A DNA stretch of 39,754 nt. Source: an uncultured Flavobacteriales bacterium (GTDB lineage: Bacteria; Bacteroidota; Bacteroidia; CAIKAF01). How positions within the stretch are numbered: position 1 is the first letter of the stretch; the number at the start of each line of letters is the position of its first letter. The stretch is taken from contig CAILUT010000017.1 of assembly GCA_903837495.1 (NCBI GenBank), positions 1 through 39,754 on the forward strand, written 5' to 3'. Shown here one piece after another: positions 25,290-33,455 of the stretch. The notes under the pieces are model-generated. The model did no database searches and had not been told where the DNA came from. It was given only the letters and a program-made list of their open reading frames with translations. The position numbers and the translations under genes were made by a program.

Positions 25290-25321
25290 ATTGTGGATTT
25301 GACTCGGGTAGCGTATCTTTG
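25290..25321 (+). promoter_or_regulatory. Promoter of the 25326 gene (predicted leaderless)
   Basis: ATTG (25290-25293), a 20 bp spacer and the perfect -7 box TATCTTTG (25314-25321). The ATG starts 4 nt after the box. Confidence 0.55.
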
Positions 25322-25325
25322 CCGC

Positions 25326-25850
25326 ATGCACCTGCGAATTTGGGCCTGGATTTTGCCGATAACCCTGTTTTGGACCTGTTCCGGTGGGCCTTTAAAGCAG
25401 CACTTTGAAGAAATGGCGGGGCCCGAAAACGCCCATTGGAGGGGCATAAACCTGGGCGATTCATGGGAACAAGTGCAAGAAAAAGAAGACGCCAAAGCCC
25501 TGCTTGCTTTGGATTCTGCCTTTGCAAAATACCACTTCCACTACTCCGACTCGGAATATTACGAAGTTCAGTACCAATTTGTGGAAGAACGCCTCGATGA
25601 AATCTACGTACAAGTATTTTTAGGCTCGGAACCCCAGGGCGAAGCGCTCAGCGGTTTGGCTGTGGCCCACTTTTCAGAAGCCTGGAAGCAAGAAGCCTTG
25701 ATGGATCAGGGCGTATATGTCTTTACAAAACCGGGCGTTTTACTGGAAATCATGGACGAGAGTCCTTTTCATGGTCCGGGCTTGGTGCGGCTTATTTTTA
25801 GGCTGGGGCCAGAATCCAAACCTGAAGACGAACCCAAGTTGCCCAGTTGA
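25326..25850 (+). CDS. Putative lipoprotein, unknown function
   Basis: The promoter box ends 4 nt before ATG 25326, so I take this start (174 residues) over the Met 11 codons earlier. The N-terminus MHLRIWAWILPITLFWTC is a short signal with a lipobox-like end, although Thr before Cys is unusual. The mature part is acidic with aromatic clusters (YHFHYSDSEYYEVQYQF) and ends in a Pro/Glu-rich tail. I do not recognise a family. Its TGA shares bases with the ATG of the ABC ATPase gene, so the two are translationally coupled. That hints at a role in the same transport process, perhaps as a surface component. Confidence 0.6.
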   Translation: MHLRIWAWILPITLFWTCSGGPLKQHFEEMAGPENAHWRGINLGDSWEQVQEKEDAKALLALDSAFAKYHFHYSDSEYYEVQYQFVEERLDEIYVQVFLGSEPQGEALSGLAVAHFSEAWKQEALMDQGVYVFTKPGVLLEIMDESPFHGPGLVRLIFRLGPESKPEDEPKLPS

Positions 25851-27526
25851 TGTTGGAGCCTGTGCTCGACATCCAATCTCTGTCCATTGCCTTTTCGGGC
25901 AAGACGGTACTTCGAGATGTTTCAATCCGCATTCAGGCTGGAGAAACCCTGGGGCTGGTGGGGGAATCGGGCAGCGGGAAATCCCTAACCTCTTTGAGTG
26001 TTTTGCGTCTAAATCCTGGGCAGGCTAGCGGCCGCATTTTACTTCGGCATGAAGAACAAAATGTAGATGTATTAAGCCTGCCCGAGCGGCAGTTGCCCAG
26101 CATACGAGGCAAGTCGGCGGCCATGATTTTTCAAGAGCCCATGACCTCTTTAAACCCGTATTACACCTGCGGGTTTCAGGTAATGGAAGCCCTTCGGGCC
26201 CACGAGAAAATGAGCAAAACCCAGGCTTGGGCTCGCTGTTTGGAGTTGTTTCGCGAAGTGCAATTGCCCCGGCCTGAGGCGATGATGCGGGCCTATCCGC
26301 ATCAAATTTCGGGCGGACAAAAACAACGGGTCATGATTGCCATGGCCATTTCGTGTGCTCCAGGCCTGTTGATTGCCGACGAGCCCACCACGGCCCTAGA
26401 TCCAACGGTTCAAAAAAGCATATTAAACACCTTAAAAAAACTGCAAGACGAACGGGGCATGGCCATGTTGTTTATATCGCACGATTTGGGTGTGGTTTCA
26501 ACCTTGGCTCACCACATCGCTGTGTTGTACCGGGGCGACCTGGTGGAACAAGGCAAGACCGAAGACATACTCCGCAATCCTAAGCATCCCTATACCCGAA
26601 GTTTGTGGGCCTGCAGGCCTCGATTGCTGTCGGCAGCCCAGCGGCCTGCCCGTTTGCCCTCGGTCGAAGATTTTATGCTGGGGCAAGAAAAAAGCGAGAT
26701 CTTTCATCGGCATCGCCCCCAAATCGAGGCCGCAGCACCCGTACTTTTAAGGGCAGAAGGATTGACCGTAATTTACCCCCTAGAACGCGACTGGCGCGGA
26801 AAAACCAAATCCAGCATAACCGCGGTGGACGGAGTTGGATTTGAGCTAAAAAAAGGCCAAACGCTGGGCTTGGTTGGCGAATCTGGCTGCGGAAAATCAA
26901 CCCTGGGCCGTGCCCTGGTTGGCTTGGTTCAGGTGCATTCTGGCGAAATTCATTTCGGCGAAACCAATCTTAAAACCCTAACTGGAGAAGCTTTAAGAAG
27001 GTTTAGGCCCAACATTCAACTCATTTTTCAAGACCCCTTTGGCTCTTTAAATCCATACATGTTGGTGGGCGATGCCATTGCTGAGCCGCTGTGGGTGCAT
27101 CGAAAATATAGCAGTTGGGCTGCTTGCCAAGCGCAAGCCAAAAATTGGCTGCAACGCGTGGGCCTGCCCATTGATGCCTACGGACGGTATCCCGTTGAAT
27201 TTAGTGGAGGGCAGCGGCAGCGCATTGGAATAGCCAGAGCACTGGCCCTGAAACCCAGTGTGTTGATTTGCGATGAATCGGTTGCCGCCTTAGATGTATC
27301 GGTACAAGCCCAGGTGTTAAACCTGTTGCGGGGACTGCAGGAAGAAGATGGATTTGCTTGCCTTTTTATTTCGCACGATTTGGCGGTGGTGCATTACATG
27401 AGCGATGAGGTGATGGTGATGCAGGCGGGAAAAACCATAGAGCATGGTGGGGTAGAGCGGGTATTGGAGCATCCTACTGAGGCCTATACCCAAGGTTTGC
27501 TGCAGGCAGCCATGCCGGGGCAATAG
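25850..27526 (+). CDS. Fused double ABC ATPase of the oligopeptide/nickel (Dpp/Opp, YejF/GsiA) type
   Basis: The 558-residue protein contains two complete nucleotide-binding domains. NBD1 has Walker A GESGSGKS (38-45), signature SGGQKQR and Walker B LLIADEPTTALD. NBD2 (from about 300) has GESGCGKS, SGGQRQR and VLICDESVAALD. The DppD/DppF-type C-terminal stretch HPYTRSLWACRP follows NBD1 and HPTEAYTQGLLQA follows NBD2. Each half would energise uptake of peptides or similar solutes through DppB/DppC-like permeases, which are not in the window. ATG 25850 is chosen; a TTG immediately upstream is an alternative. Its convergent neighbour ends 38 bp away. Confidence 0.92.
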   Translation: MLEPVLDIQSLSIAFSGKTVLRDVSIRIQAGETLGLVGESGSGKSLTSLSVLRLNPGQASGRILLRHEEQNVDVLSLPERQLPSIRGKSAAMIFQEPMTSLNPYYTCGFQVMEALRAHEKMSKTQAWARCLELFREVQLPRPEAMMRAYPHQISGGQKQRVMIAMAISCAPGLLIADEPTTALDPTVQKSILNTLKKLQDERGMAMLFISHDLGVVSTLAHHIAVLYRGDLVEQGKTEDILRNPKHPYTRSLWACRPRLLSAAQRPARLPSVEDFMLGQEKSEIFHRHRPQIEAAAPVLLRAEGLTVIYPLERDWRGKTKSSITAVDGVGFELKKGQTLGLVGESGCGKSTLGRALVGLVQVHSGEIHFGETNLKTLTGEALRRFRPNIQLIFQDPFGSLNPYMLVGDAIAEPLWVHRKYSSWAACQAQAKNWLQRVGLPIDAYGRYPVEFSGGQRQRIGIARALALKPSVLICDESVAALDVSVQAQVLNLLRGLQEEDGFACLFISHDLAVVHYMSDEVMVMQAGKTIEHGGVERVLEHPTEAYTQGLLQAAMPGQ

Positions 27527-27564
27527 AAAAAGAGGCAAAGCTGCCGATTGACGTTGGTCTTACC

Positions 27565-28722
27565 TTAAGGCCGCACCTTTTCCCAGAGCACCGATTGCTT
27601 GCCCTGCATGTAGCGTAGGGCTCCGGCCAGCATGGCGGCGTTCATCATCAAAAAATACATAGGCATGTAGAACAAGGGGATTTTCAGTTGAAAACGGTTT
27701 AGGGCGACCCCCAGCAAAGCCCAGGCGTAAATGCCAAGGTGAATTCCAGCCGAAAAGAGCCAAACCCCTTGATTGTTGGCCCCCAGGCACAGGTGGGAAA
27801 ACAGAAAAAAGAGCAACAGGGGCGGGGCAAGCATCCAACGCATCCAACGGTGGCCTACAAAAACGAGCCAGGCTCGGGGCCAGGTAAAGGGTTTTTTAGG
27901 GAGTTCAAGCCGAGGTAGGGACTGAAAAACACCGGCCGCGATGCGAATTTTTCGTTTCCATTCGGCTTGCAAATTGGGGCTGGCCTGTTCGGTTGCCAGG
28001 GCGGTTGGGGCATAGGCCACGCGAAAGCCTTGTTCAACGATGCGGACCGAGAGCACAAAATCATCTAAAATGGCATCGGGTTCAAGGGGTTTAAAGAGCG
28101 AAGTACGGAAGGCAAAGAGTTCGCCTGCGGCACCTACAATGGTGTAAAAACGAGCATCCCAATGCTTTATTCGGCTTTCGTATTTCCAGTATAGGCCTTC
28201 GCTTGAGGTGCTGTTTCCTGGGTCGGCCTGAACGCGTTTTTCGCCGGCTACAGCCCCAATCGAGCTCCATTGAAAAGGGGCGGTTAGGGCCAGAAGGGCT
28301 TCGGGGTTAAGCAAGGTATTGGCATCGGTGATCACCGTGATTTGGGCGGAAGAAAAACCAAGAGCCCGGTTAACCGCGGCCGATTTGCCTTGACGCTGGG
28401 TTTGATGCAGCACTTGAACCCGAGCATCGGGAAAATGTAGGGCCTCGGAGCCATCGGTGCTGCCATCGGTAACAACAAGAATGCTCAGCAGGTCAAATGG
28501 AAAATCGAGGGCCAGGGTGTTGGCCAGTTTGGCGGGCAAACAGGCCGCTTCGTTGTAGGCTGGAATAACCACGCAAACCGAGGGAAGGCCATGGGTAGAA
28601 GCCCAACTTTTAGGAAAAGGTTGAACAAATTTAGAAACCAAGGCCATGGCAAATCCATATCCCAAATAAATGAACAGCAAAAGCCCCAGCATGCCCCAAA
28701 AAACCAATTCCAGTTCAGCCAT
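27565..28722 (-). CDS. Processive-type membrane glycosyltransferase, family 2
   Basis: From ATG 28722 (385 residues) the protein has one N-terminal TM helix (about 5-30). The GT2 domain has CVVIPAYNEA, VVTDGSTDGS, metal-binding TDANT, catalytic-base region LDDFVLSVR, and EWKRKIRIAAG in place of the QxxRW motif. Three to four C-terminal TM helices (about 280-370) follow. This is the layout of hyaluronan-synthase/IcaA-like enzymes that make or export polysaccharide at the inner membrane. The frame's earlier Met at 28755 lies upstream of the -7 box and is unlikely. It stands alone, with no other polysaccharide genes beside it. Confidence 0.88.
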   Translation of the reverse strand: MAELELVFWGMLGLLLFIYLGYGFAMALVSKFVQPFPKSWASTHGLPSVCVVIPAYNEAACLPAKLANTLALDFPFDLLSILVVTDGSTDGSEALHFPDARVQVLHQTQRQGKSAAVNRALGFSSAQITVITDANTLLNPEALLALTAPFQWSSIGAVAGEKRVQADPGNSTSSEGLYWKYESRIKHWDARFYTIVGAAGELFAFRTSLFKPLEPDAILDDFVLSVRIVEQGFRVAYAPTALATEQASPNLQAEWKRKIRIAAGVFQSLPRLELPKKPFTWPRAWLVFVGHRWMRWMLAPPLLLFFLFSHLCLGANNQGVWLFSAGIHLGIYAWALLGVALNRFQLKIPLFYMPMYFLMMNAAMLAGALRYMQGKQSVLWEKVRP

Positions 28723-28726
28723 GCTG

Positions 28727-28755
28727 CAAAAGTAGGCAGAATCTTTGTAGGGCAA
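28727..28755 (-). promoter_or_regulatory. Promoter of the 28722 glycosyltransferase (predicted leaderless)
   Basis: On the minus strand TTG (28755-28753), an 18 bp spacer, and the perfect -7 box TACTTTTG (28734-28727). The ATG follows after 4 nt. Confidence 0.62.
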
Positions 28756-28800
28756 GAATGGGGGCGGGAGCAGAAAATCTGCGGCTTTCCCTGTTAAACA

Positions 28801-28832
28801 TTTGTTAATCGAAAAGGTTCGACCTAAATTTG
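28801..28832 (+). promoter_or_regulatory. Full-consensus Bacteroidota promoter for the DUF1573 gene
   Basis: TTTG (28801-28804), a 20 bp spacer and TAAATTTG (28825-28832) match both boxes of the Bacteroidota housekeeping sigma consensus. This predicts a leader of about 42 nt before ATG 28879. Confidence 0.75.
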
Positions 28833-28878
28833 CATAGTTTTGGAGAGCAAACGAAGAACATCGTTAAACACATTTGTT

Positions 28879-29343
28879 ATGAAAATTTCATTTTTAATTG
28901 CCGCTTCGGCCTTTTTCTTTTGTGGAACTGTATTGGCTCAAAACGCCGACGCAGCAAAGTTAACCGCAGAATCAATGATTGTAGATTATGGTGAAGTTGC
29001 CTACAAAGGCGATGGAGTCCGTGATTTTGTTTTCAAGAACGAAGGCAAACAACCGTTGATGATTACCAATGCGAAAGGTTCTTGTGGCTGTACCGTTCCT
29101 GAATGGCCTAAAGACCCGATTCGTCCGGGTGCCAAAGGTGTGGTTAAAATCAAATACGACACGGCCCGTCCGGGAATGATTTCCAAAACGGTGACCATCA
29201 CGACAAACGAGGTTGAATCTATGGACGATGCGGGCAATCCGCAGTACAAGCAACACGTGGTTCGCATTACTGGCAACGTGAAGCAGCCGCCTGCCAGCGG
29301 TGGTTTGCCTGTGAACAACAATTCTGGAGTACCGGGCGAATAA
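28879..29343 (+). CDS. DUF1573 domain secreted protein
   Basis: ATG 28879 gives 154 residues starting with a clean signal peptide (MKISFLIAASAFFFCGTVLAQ). The body is a DUF1573 beta-sandwich of the ASH/MSP-like type: VDYGEVAYKGDGVRDFVFKNEGKQPL, SCGCTVPEWPKDPI, KIKYDTARPGMISKTVTITTN. A Pro/Asn/Gly-rich tail ends it. DUF1573 proteins are abundant periplasmic proteins of Bacteroidota with no settled function. The consensus promoter and strong downstream terminator suggest high expression of a single-gene transcript. A Met 13 codons upstream is in frame but precedes the signal peptide. Confidence 0.9.
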   Translation: MKISFLIAASAFFFCGTVLAQNADAAKLTAESMIVDYGEVAYKGDGVRDFVFKNEGKQPLMITNAKGSCGCTVPEWPKDPIRPGAKGVVKIKYDTARPGMISKTVTITTNEVESMDDAGNPQYKQHVVRITGNVKQPPASGGLPVNNNSGVPGE

Positions 29344-29367
29344 TTCTATTTCTGGTTTGTTTTAAAT

Positions 29368-29390
29368 AGCCCTCGAAAGAGGGCTTTTTT
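29368..29390 (+). terminator. Rho-independent terminator
   Basis: AGCCCTC-GAAA-GAGGGCT followed by TTTTT, 24 bp after the DUF1573 stop. The last T residues overlap the -33 box of the next promoter. Confidence 0.9.
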
Positions 29391-29417
29391 GTGGATTAAA
29401 AACCCGGTGTATATTTG
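29388..29417 (+). promoter_or_regulatory. Promoter of the M23 peptidase gene
   Basis: TTTG (29388-29391), an 18 bp spacer and TATATTTG (29410-29417). The leader to ATG 29488 would be about 65 nt. Confidence 0.6.
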
Positions 29418-29487
29418 AATAGAAAAGAGGATGCATTGGGCCTAAGGGGTTCAGACCTTCTTTTCAATAATCGGGAACAAAATAGGC

Positions 29488-30459
29488 ATGTCGCGCACAA
29501 AGTACCACTACAACACCAAGACCTTGCGTTTTGAGCCCTATCGGGAGCGTTGGGTTAAGCGCGTGTTTCGGATTGCGTTTAATTTGCTTGCCGGCATGTT
29601 GTTTGCGACACTGGTTTTATTGTTGGCCTATCGGTATTTAGATTCTCCGAAAGAGAAACGGCTTCGGCGGGAGTTGGAATTAACAGAAAGCCAGCTCAAG
29701 GTGCTGGAGAATCAAATGGGCGAAATGGAGGGGGTGGTTGCGGACTTAGAAAACCGGGACGATCAAATTTACCGGGCCTTGTTTGCGGCCGAACCCATAT
29801 CGGCCGAGGTTCGAAAATCCGGCATTTCAGGTCTGAATCGGTACGACCGGTTTAAAGGGCTACTGATCAGCGATTTATTGACAGAGGCCACGCAGAAAAT
29901 GGATCAAATTCGAAAAAGGGCCTACGTTCAAACGCGGTCCTACGATGAATTGTGGGGTTTAATACAAAACAAAAGCGACATGCTCAAGAGCATTCCCGCG
30001 ATTATTCCTATTGATTTGGGCGATTTAGAGCGCATGACAAGCGGATTTGGCTACCGAATTGACCCGATCTACCAAACGCCGAAGTTTCATGCGGGAATGG
30101 ATTTTGTGGCTGAAATGGGTACTGCTGTTTACGCCACGGGGAATGGGGTGGTAATAGGGGCAAGTCATGAAGCAGGCGGGTATGGAAACTGCGTTCGCAT
30201 TCGCCATGGATTTGGCTATGAAACCGTTTATGCCCATTTAATGTCAATATCGGTGCGGGCGGGCATGCGGGTAAGCCGCGGTCAAAAAATCGGATTGCTT
30301 GGCAGCACGGGCAAATCAACCGGCCCACACTTGCACTACGAAGTGGTGCACAAAGGGCAACCCGTTAATCCGGTGTATTTTTACTATTCTGACATCAGTC
30401 CCGAGGAATATGCAAAGCTGATTGACCAGTCAAACCGCCCTGGGCAAGCCATGGACTAA
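29488..30459 (+). CDS. M23 family metallopeptidase, membrane-anchored, active site complete
   Basis: The 323-residue protein has a basic cytoplasmic N-terminus and one TM helix (about 29-49, AFNLLAGMLFATLVLLLAY). A periplasmic coiled coil follows (about 53-95), then an M23 domain (from about 180). The zinc ligands are all there: HAGMD, and HLHYE in STGPHLHYEV, plus the YAHLMS His. It should cleave peptidoglycan cross-links (DD-endopeptidase type). Of the three M23-type proteins in this window it is the only one with an intact site. It converges with the deoxyhypusine-synthase-like gene, 6 bp apart. Confidence 0.92.
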   Translation: MSRTKYHYNTKTLRFEPYRERWVKRVFRIAFNLLAGMLFATLVLLLAYRYLDSPKEKRLRRELELTESQLKVLENQMGEMEGVVADLENRDDQIYRALFAAEPISAEVRKSGISGLNRYDRFKGLLISDLLTEATQKMDQIRKRAYVQTRSYDELWGLIQNKSDMLKSIPAIIPIDLGDLERMTSGFGYRIDPIYQTPKFHAGMDFVAEMGTAVYATGNGVVIGASHEAGGYGNCVRIRHGFGYETVYAHLMSISVRAGMRVSRGQKIGLLGSTGKSTGPHLHYEVVHKGQPVNPVYFYYSDISPEEYAKLIDQSNRPGQAMD

Positions 30460-30465
30460 TTTAAA

Positions 30466-31437
30466 TTACCAGTCGAGCAGCCAGGCAAAAATCAAAGGCG
30501 CCACAATGGTGGCGTCGGATTCTACAATAAACTTGGGCGTATGAATGTCGAGTTTGCCCCAGGTTATTTTCTCGTTGGGAACGGCCCCGCTGTAAGACCC
30601 GTACGAGGTGGTGGAATCGCTGATTTGGCAAAAATACGACCAGAAGGGTACGTCGTGCCATTCCAAATCTTGATACATCATGGGCACTACACAAATGGGA
30701 AAATCGCCGGCAATGCCGCCGCCAATCTGGAAAAAGCCAAGGCCTTTGCCCCCTGAATTTTTGCGGTACCAATCGCTTAGCCAAGTCATGTATTCAATGC
30801 CCGATTTCATGATTGAGGGCTGAAGTTCGCCCTTGATACAATACGATGCAAAGATGTTGCCCATGGTGCTGTCTTCCCAACCCGGCACAACCATGGGCAG
30901 GTTGCGTTCCGCAGCGGCAATCATCCAACTGTTTTTGGGGTCTATTTCATAATACTGTTCCATAACTCCGCTCAGCAGAAGTTGGTACATGTATTCGTGC
31001 GGCAAATAGCGTTCTCCGGCTTTTTGTGCCTTTTCCCACAAATGAAAAATATGTTTTTGAATGCGGCGAAAGGCCTCTTCTTCAGGAATACAGGTGTCGG
31101 TAACGCGGTTAAACCCCTTTTCCAGCAAATCCCATTCGTCTTGGGGACTTAAGTCTCGGTAGTTCGGAACGCGTTTGTAGTGGCTGTGGGCCACCAGATT
31201 CATGATGTCTTCTTCAAGGTTGGCTCCCGTGCACGAAATAATGTCCACCTTGCCTTGCCGAATCATTTCGGCCAAGGAAAGCCCCAGCTCGGCCGTACTC
31301 ATAGCCCCGGCTAGGGTAACCATCATTTTCCCACCTTCCAGCAGGTGTTTTTCATATCCTTTGGCGGCATCTACCAATGCCGCCGCATTGAAATGCCGGT
31401 AATGGTGCTCCATAAATTTCGATACAGGCCCTTTCAT
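30466..31437 (-). CDS. Deoxyhypusine-synthase-like protein (probable polyamine enzyme)
   Basis: The 323-residue protein has the DHS fold signatures: TLAGAMSTAELG, ISCTGANLEEDI, the catalytic lysine K295 in EKITWGKL, and ESDATIVAPLIFAWLL at the C-terminus. In eukaryotes and archaea DHS modifies eIF5A/aIF5A with the aminobutyl part of spermidine. Bacteria have no such substrate, and bacterial homologues are linked to polyamine synthesis such as homospermidine. The agmatinase-family gene lies 12 bp upstream on the same strand, supporting a polyamine role. Arginine decarboxylase, a common neighbour in this phylum, is not here. Confidence 0.85.
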   Translation of the reverse strand: MKGPVSKFMEHHYRHFNAAALVDAAKGYEKHLLEGGKMMVTLAGAMSTAELGLSLAEMIRQGKVDIISCTGANLEEDIMNLVAHSHYKRVPNYRDLSPQDEWDLLEKGFNRVTDTCIPEEEAFRRIQKHIFHLWEKAQKAGERYLPHEYMYQLLLSGVMEQYYEIDPKNSWMIAAAERNLPMVVPGWEDSTMGNIFASYCIKGELQPSIMKSGIEYMTWLSDWYRKNSGGKGLGFFQIGGGIAGDFPICVVPMMYQDLEWHDVPFWSYFCQISDSTTSYGSYSGAVPNEKITWGKLDIHTPKFIVESDATIVAPLIFAWLLDW

Positions 31438-31449
31438 GTTGCAATCGGT

Positions 31450-32490
31450 TTATTGATTTGTATTTTGGTGTGAACGGTGTGCTTCGGTGCAAAGATGAAA
31501 CAAAATTCGAGCTCCTACATTGGCGTCCCATTCTGTTTCTCCTGGAACCACCTCAACCAAATCAAATCCAACCAAGGTTCGGCCAGAAGCATGAATGGCC
31601 TGAACAATTGAAACGGCTTGATAAAAACTAAGGCCTCCAGGTACTGGTGTTCCGGTGTTCGGGCACAATGAGGGGTCAAGTCCATCAATATCAAAACTCA
31701 AGTACACTTCCTTGCCCAAAGGCTTCAGAATGTGCTCCACCGTTTTTTTCCACGGTTGCCCTTCGGCAGCGCAGTCCTGTAAATACCGGTCAGAAAAATG
31801 GTGAATATTGCTGTTTTGTTGGGCGTAATCTGCTTCTTCTTGGCATAGATCTCGGATTCCAACTTGAACCAGTGCGGTTAACTGAGGTAATTCCTGGTGA
31901 AAATTGCGGCTGATAGAGGCATGGGAATACCGAAATCCCTCATACGCATGACGCAGGTCGCAGTGGGCGTCAATTTGCAAAACAGAAAGAGTGGGATGCT
32001 TTTTGCTCAGAGCACGAATTGCTCCCAGCGGCGTGGAATGGTCGCCCCCAATCAGGCCAACCATTTTTCCTTTTTTCAAAAGGGAAGTTACCCGTTTTTC
32101 GACCCATTGGTTCATGGTATGGCAACCCGCATTGATGTTTTTAAGCAAGAAAGCCTGCTCTTTGGTGTCGGCCAATTCTCCAATCAGCAGCCCTTCCATA
32201 TAGGTTTCGGCCAAAATCCTAAGGTGTCGGCTTTCCTTTTTTAGGTTTTTAGAAATAGGGGCCATGGCGGTTTTGCAGGCCCAAACCTTGGGAAAGCTTG
32301 GGTCGTATAAATCCACCTGCATAGACGCATCAAAAATCGCCTTGGGCCCGCGGTCCGCTCCGCCCCCATACGAAACGGTAACCGCCCATGGAACGGGCAG
32401 CAAAACCAAATCGGCTTCGGCTTCGGTGTAAGGCAGCCCAAAAATACCAGATGCTGCAGATGCCGGGGCGTTGGGGTCAAAAGAACTCAT
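31450..32490 (-). CDS. Agmatinase/arginase-family ureohydrolase
   Basis: From ATG 32490 the product has 346 residues (MSSFDPNAPASAASGIFG...). The frame runs about 72 codons further up, but that part is not conserved-looking and lies above the promoter box. Binuclear Mn motifs are complete: GGDHS, DAHCDLRHAYEG with SHAS, and SFDIDGLDPS; PNTGTPVPGGLS is also conserved. It probably removes urea from agmatine to give putrescine, although other guanidino substrates are possible. With the deoxyhypusine-synthase-like gene 12 bp downstream it forms a polyamine operon. Confidence 0.88.
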   Translation of the reverse strand: MSSFDPNAPASAASGIFGLPYTEAEADLVLLPVPWAVTVSYGGGADRGPKAIFDASMQVDLYDPSFPKVWACKTAMAPISKNLKKESRHLRILAETYMEGLLIGELADTKEQAFLLKNINAGCHTMNQWVEKRVTSLLKKGKMVGLIGGDHSTPLGAIRALSKKHPTLSVLQIDAHCDLRHAYEGFRYSHASISRNFHQELPQLTALVQVGIRDLCQEEADYAQQNSNIHHFSDRYLQDCAAEGQPWKKTVEHILKPLGKEVYLSFDIDGLDPSLCPNTGTPVPGGLSFYQAVSIVQAIHASGRTLVGFDLVEVVPGETEWDANVGARILFHLCTEAHRSHQNTNQ

Positions 32491-32494
32491 AAGG

Positions 32495-32502
32495 CAAAGG
32501 TA
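32495..32502 (-). promoter_or_regulatory. -7 box of the polyamine operon (predicted leaderless)
   Basis: Minus-strand TACCTTTG, perfect TAnnTTTG, ending 4 nt before ATG 32490. No TTG at the ideal -33 distance. Confidence 0.5.
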
Positions 32503-32695
32503 GGTCTCAGAGGTGTAGATTTGATTGATTGCAGAGCAAAGATGCAAATTGAACGGCGGTTTTGAAATTATTAATGGCAGGAATCGCTTTGAGGCCGTTT
32601 GGTGTGTGGGATTTGAAATGGGCTTGATTCCGTTTGCAAGGCGGTTTTGAAATGAATAAATACAAGGCGGGGAGGGTATAGGCTCAAAATGATTG

Positions 32696-32703
32696 TACTT
32701 TTG
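32696..32703 (+). promoter_or_regulatory. -7 box for the DUF4271-hemD-rnpA unit
   Basis: TACTTTTG, perfect TAnnTTTG, 39 nt before ATG 32743. A -33 element is not evident. Confidence 0.4.
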
Positions 32704-32742
32704 CACTGCAAATGACTCTGCAAAAGAACCTCAGCCAGCAAC

Positions 32743-33435
32743 ATGCCTGAACCCACTGCCCCATCGAGCTTCATTGCCTTTCAGATTGGCATTCCAAATC
32801 CCAGCGGATTTAACATAGAACACTGGGTTTTTTGGGCCTTGCTCTCGGGATTGGCTTTTCTGGTTATCTCCATACAAACCAACCGGCATCGATTGACCGT
32901 TTTTTTTAAGTCCATGGTGCACCGTCCATTGCTTTTGGAATATGTCGATGATTTTAACCAGAAGGGAATGCCGGCCGATTGGAGTTTGTTTTTGGCCGGA
33001 TTTGCGGTGGCTCCGGTTCTTTTTGCGTACGCAGGTATGGCTGCAACGCCTTGGACTACCCTAGCAGCAACATTGGGATTAATGGGGGGCGTTTTGCTGA
33101 AAACCCTGCTGGTTGAAAACCTGGGGCGTTTGTTTGCCTTTAAACCGCTGGCTCGAACCCACAATGCTGTTTTCTTTCAGTTTCTGTTTGGCTTGGGAAT
33201 CCTTTTCCTTCTGGCTGTTTTCTTGTACACCCTAGGCTGGATTCCGGTTCCAGAACCCCAACCCTATGCTCTGCTTTTCTTCTTTTTAATCGGTTATCTG
33301 CTGTATTTTATTCGCTTAGCCTCAGTGCTTTGGTTTAGCACCCATGCCATTGGAGTTTACTATATTTTATATCTTTGTACGCTAGAACTCATCCCTTTGG
33401 GGATTTTTTTACGGTGGAGTGGGGTATTTCTCTGA
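32743..33435 (+). CDS. DUF4271 multi-pass membrane protein
   Basis: The 230-residue protein has about six TM segments (about 27-45, 85-103, 106-126, 143-163, 176-195, 205-225). A cytoplasmic loop with FKSMVHRPLLLEYVDDFNQKG separates the first from the rest. Length, topology and position directly before hemD match DUF4271, a Bacteroidota-specific family of unknown role. The gap to hemD is 20 bp, so they are co-transcribed. Confidence 0.8.
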   Translation: MPEPTAPSSFIAFQIGIPNPSGFNIEHWVFWALLSGLAFLVISIQTNRHRLTVFFKSMVHRPLLLEYVDDFNQKGMPADWSLFLAGFAVAPVLFAYAGMAATPWTTLAATLGLMGGVLLKTLLVENLGRLFAFKPLARTHNAVFFQFLFGLGILFLLAVFLYTLGWIPVPEPQPYALLFFFLIGYLLYFIRLASVLWFSTHAIGVYYILYLCTLELIPLGIFLRWSGVFL

Positions 33436-33455
33436 ACTAATTTGCAATTCAAGAC

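Noticed and set aside
30466-31437. True deoxyhypusine synthase acting on eIF5A
   Set aside because: Bacteria lack eIF5A with the modified lysine; operon context favours polyamine synthesis.
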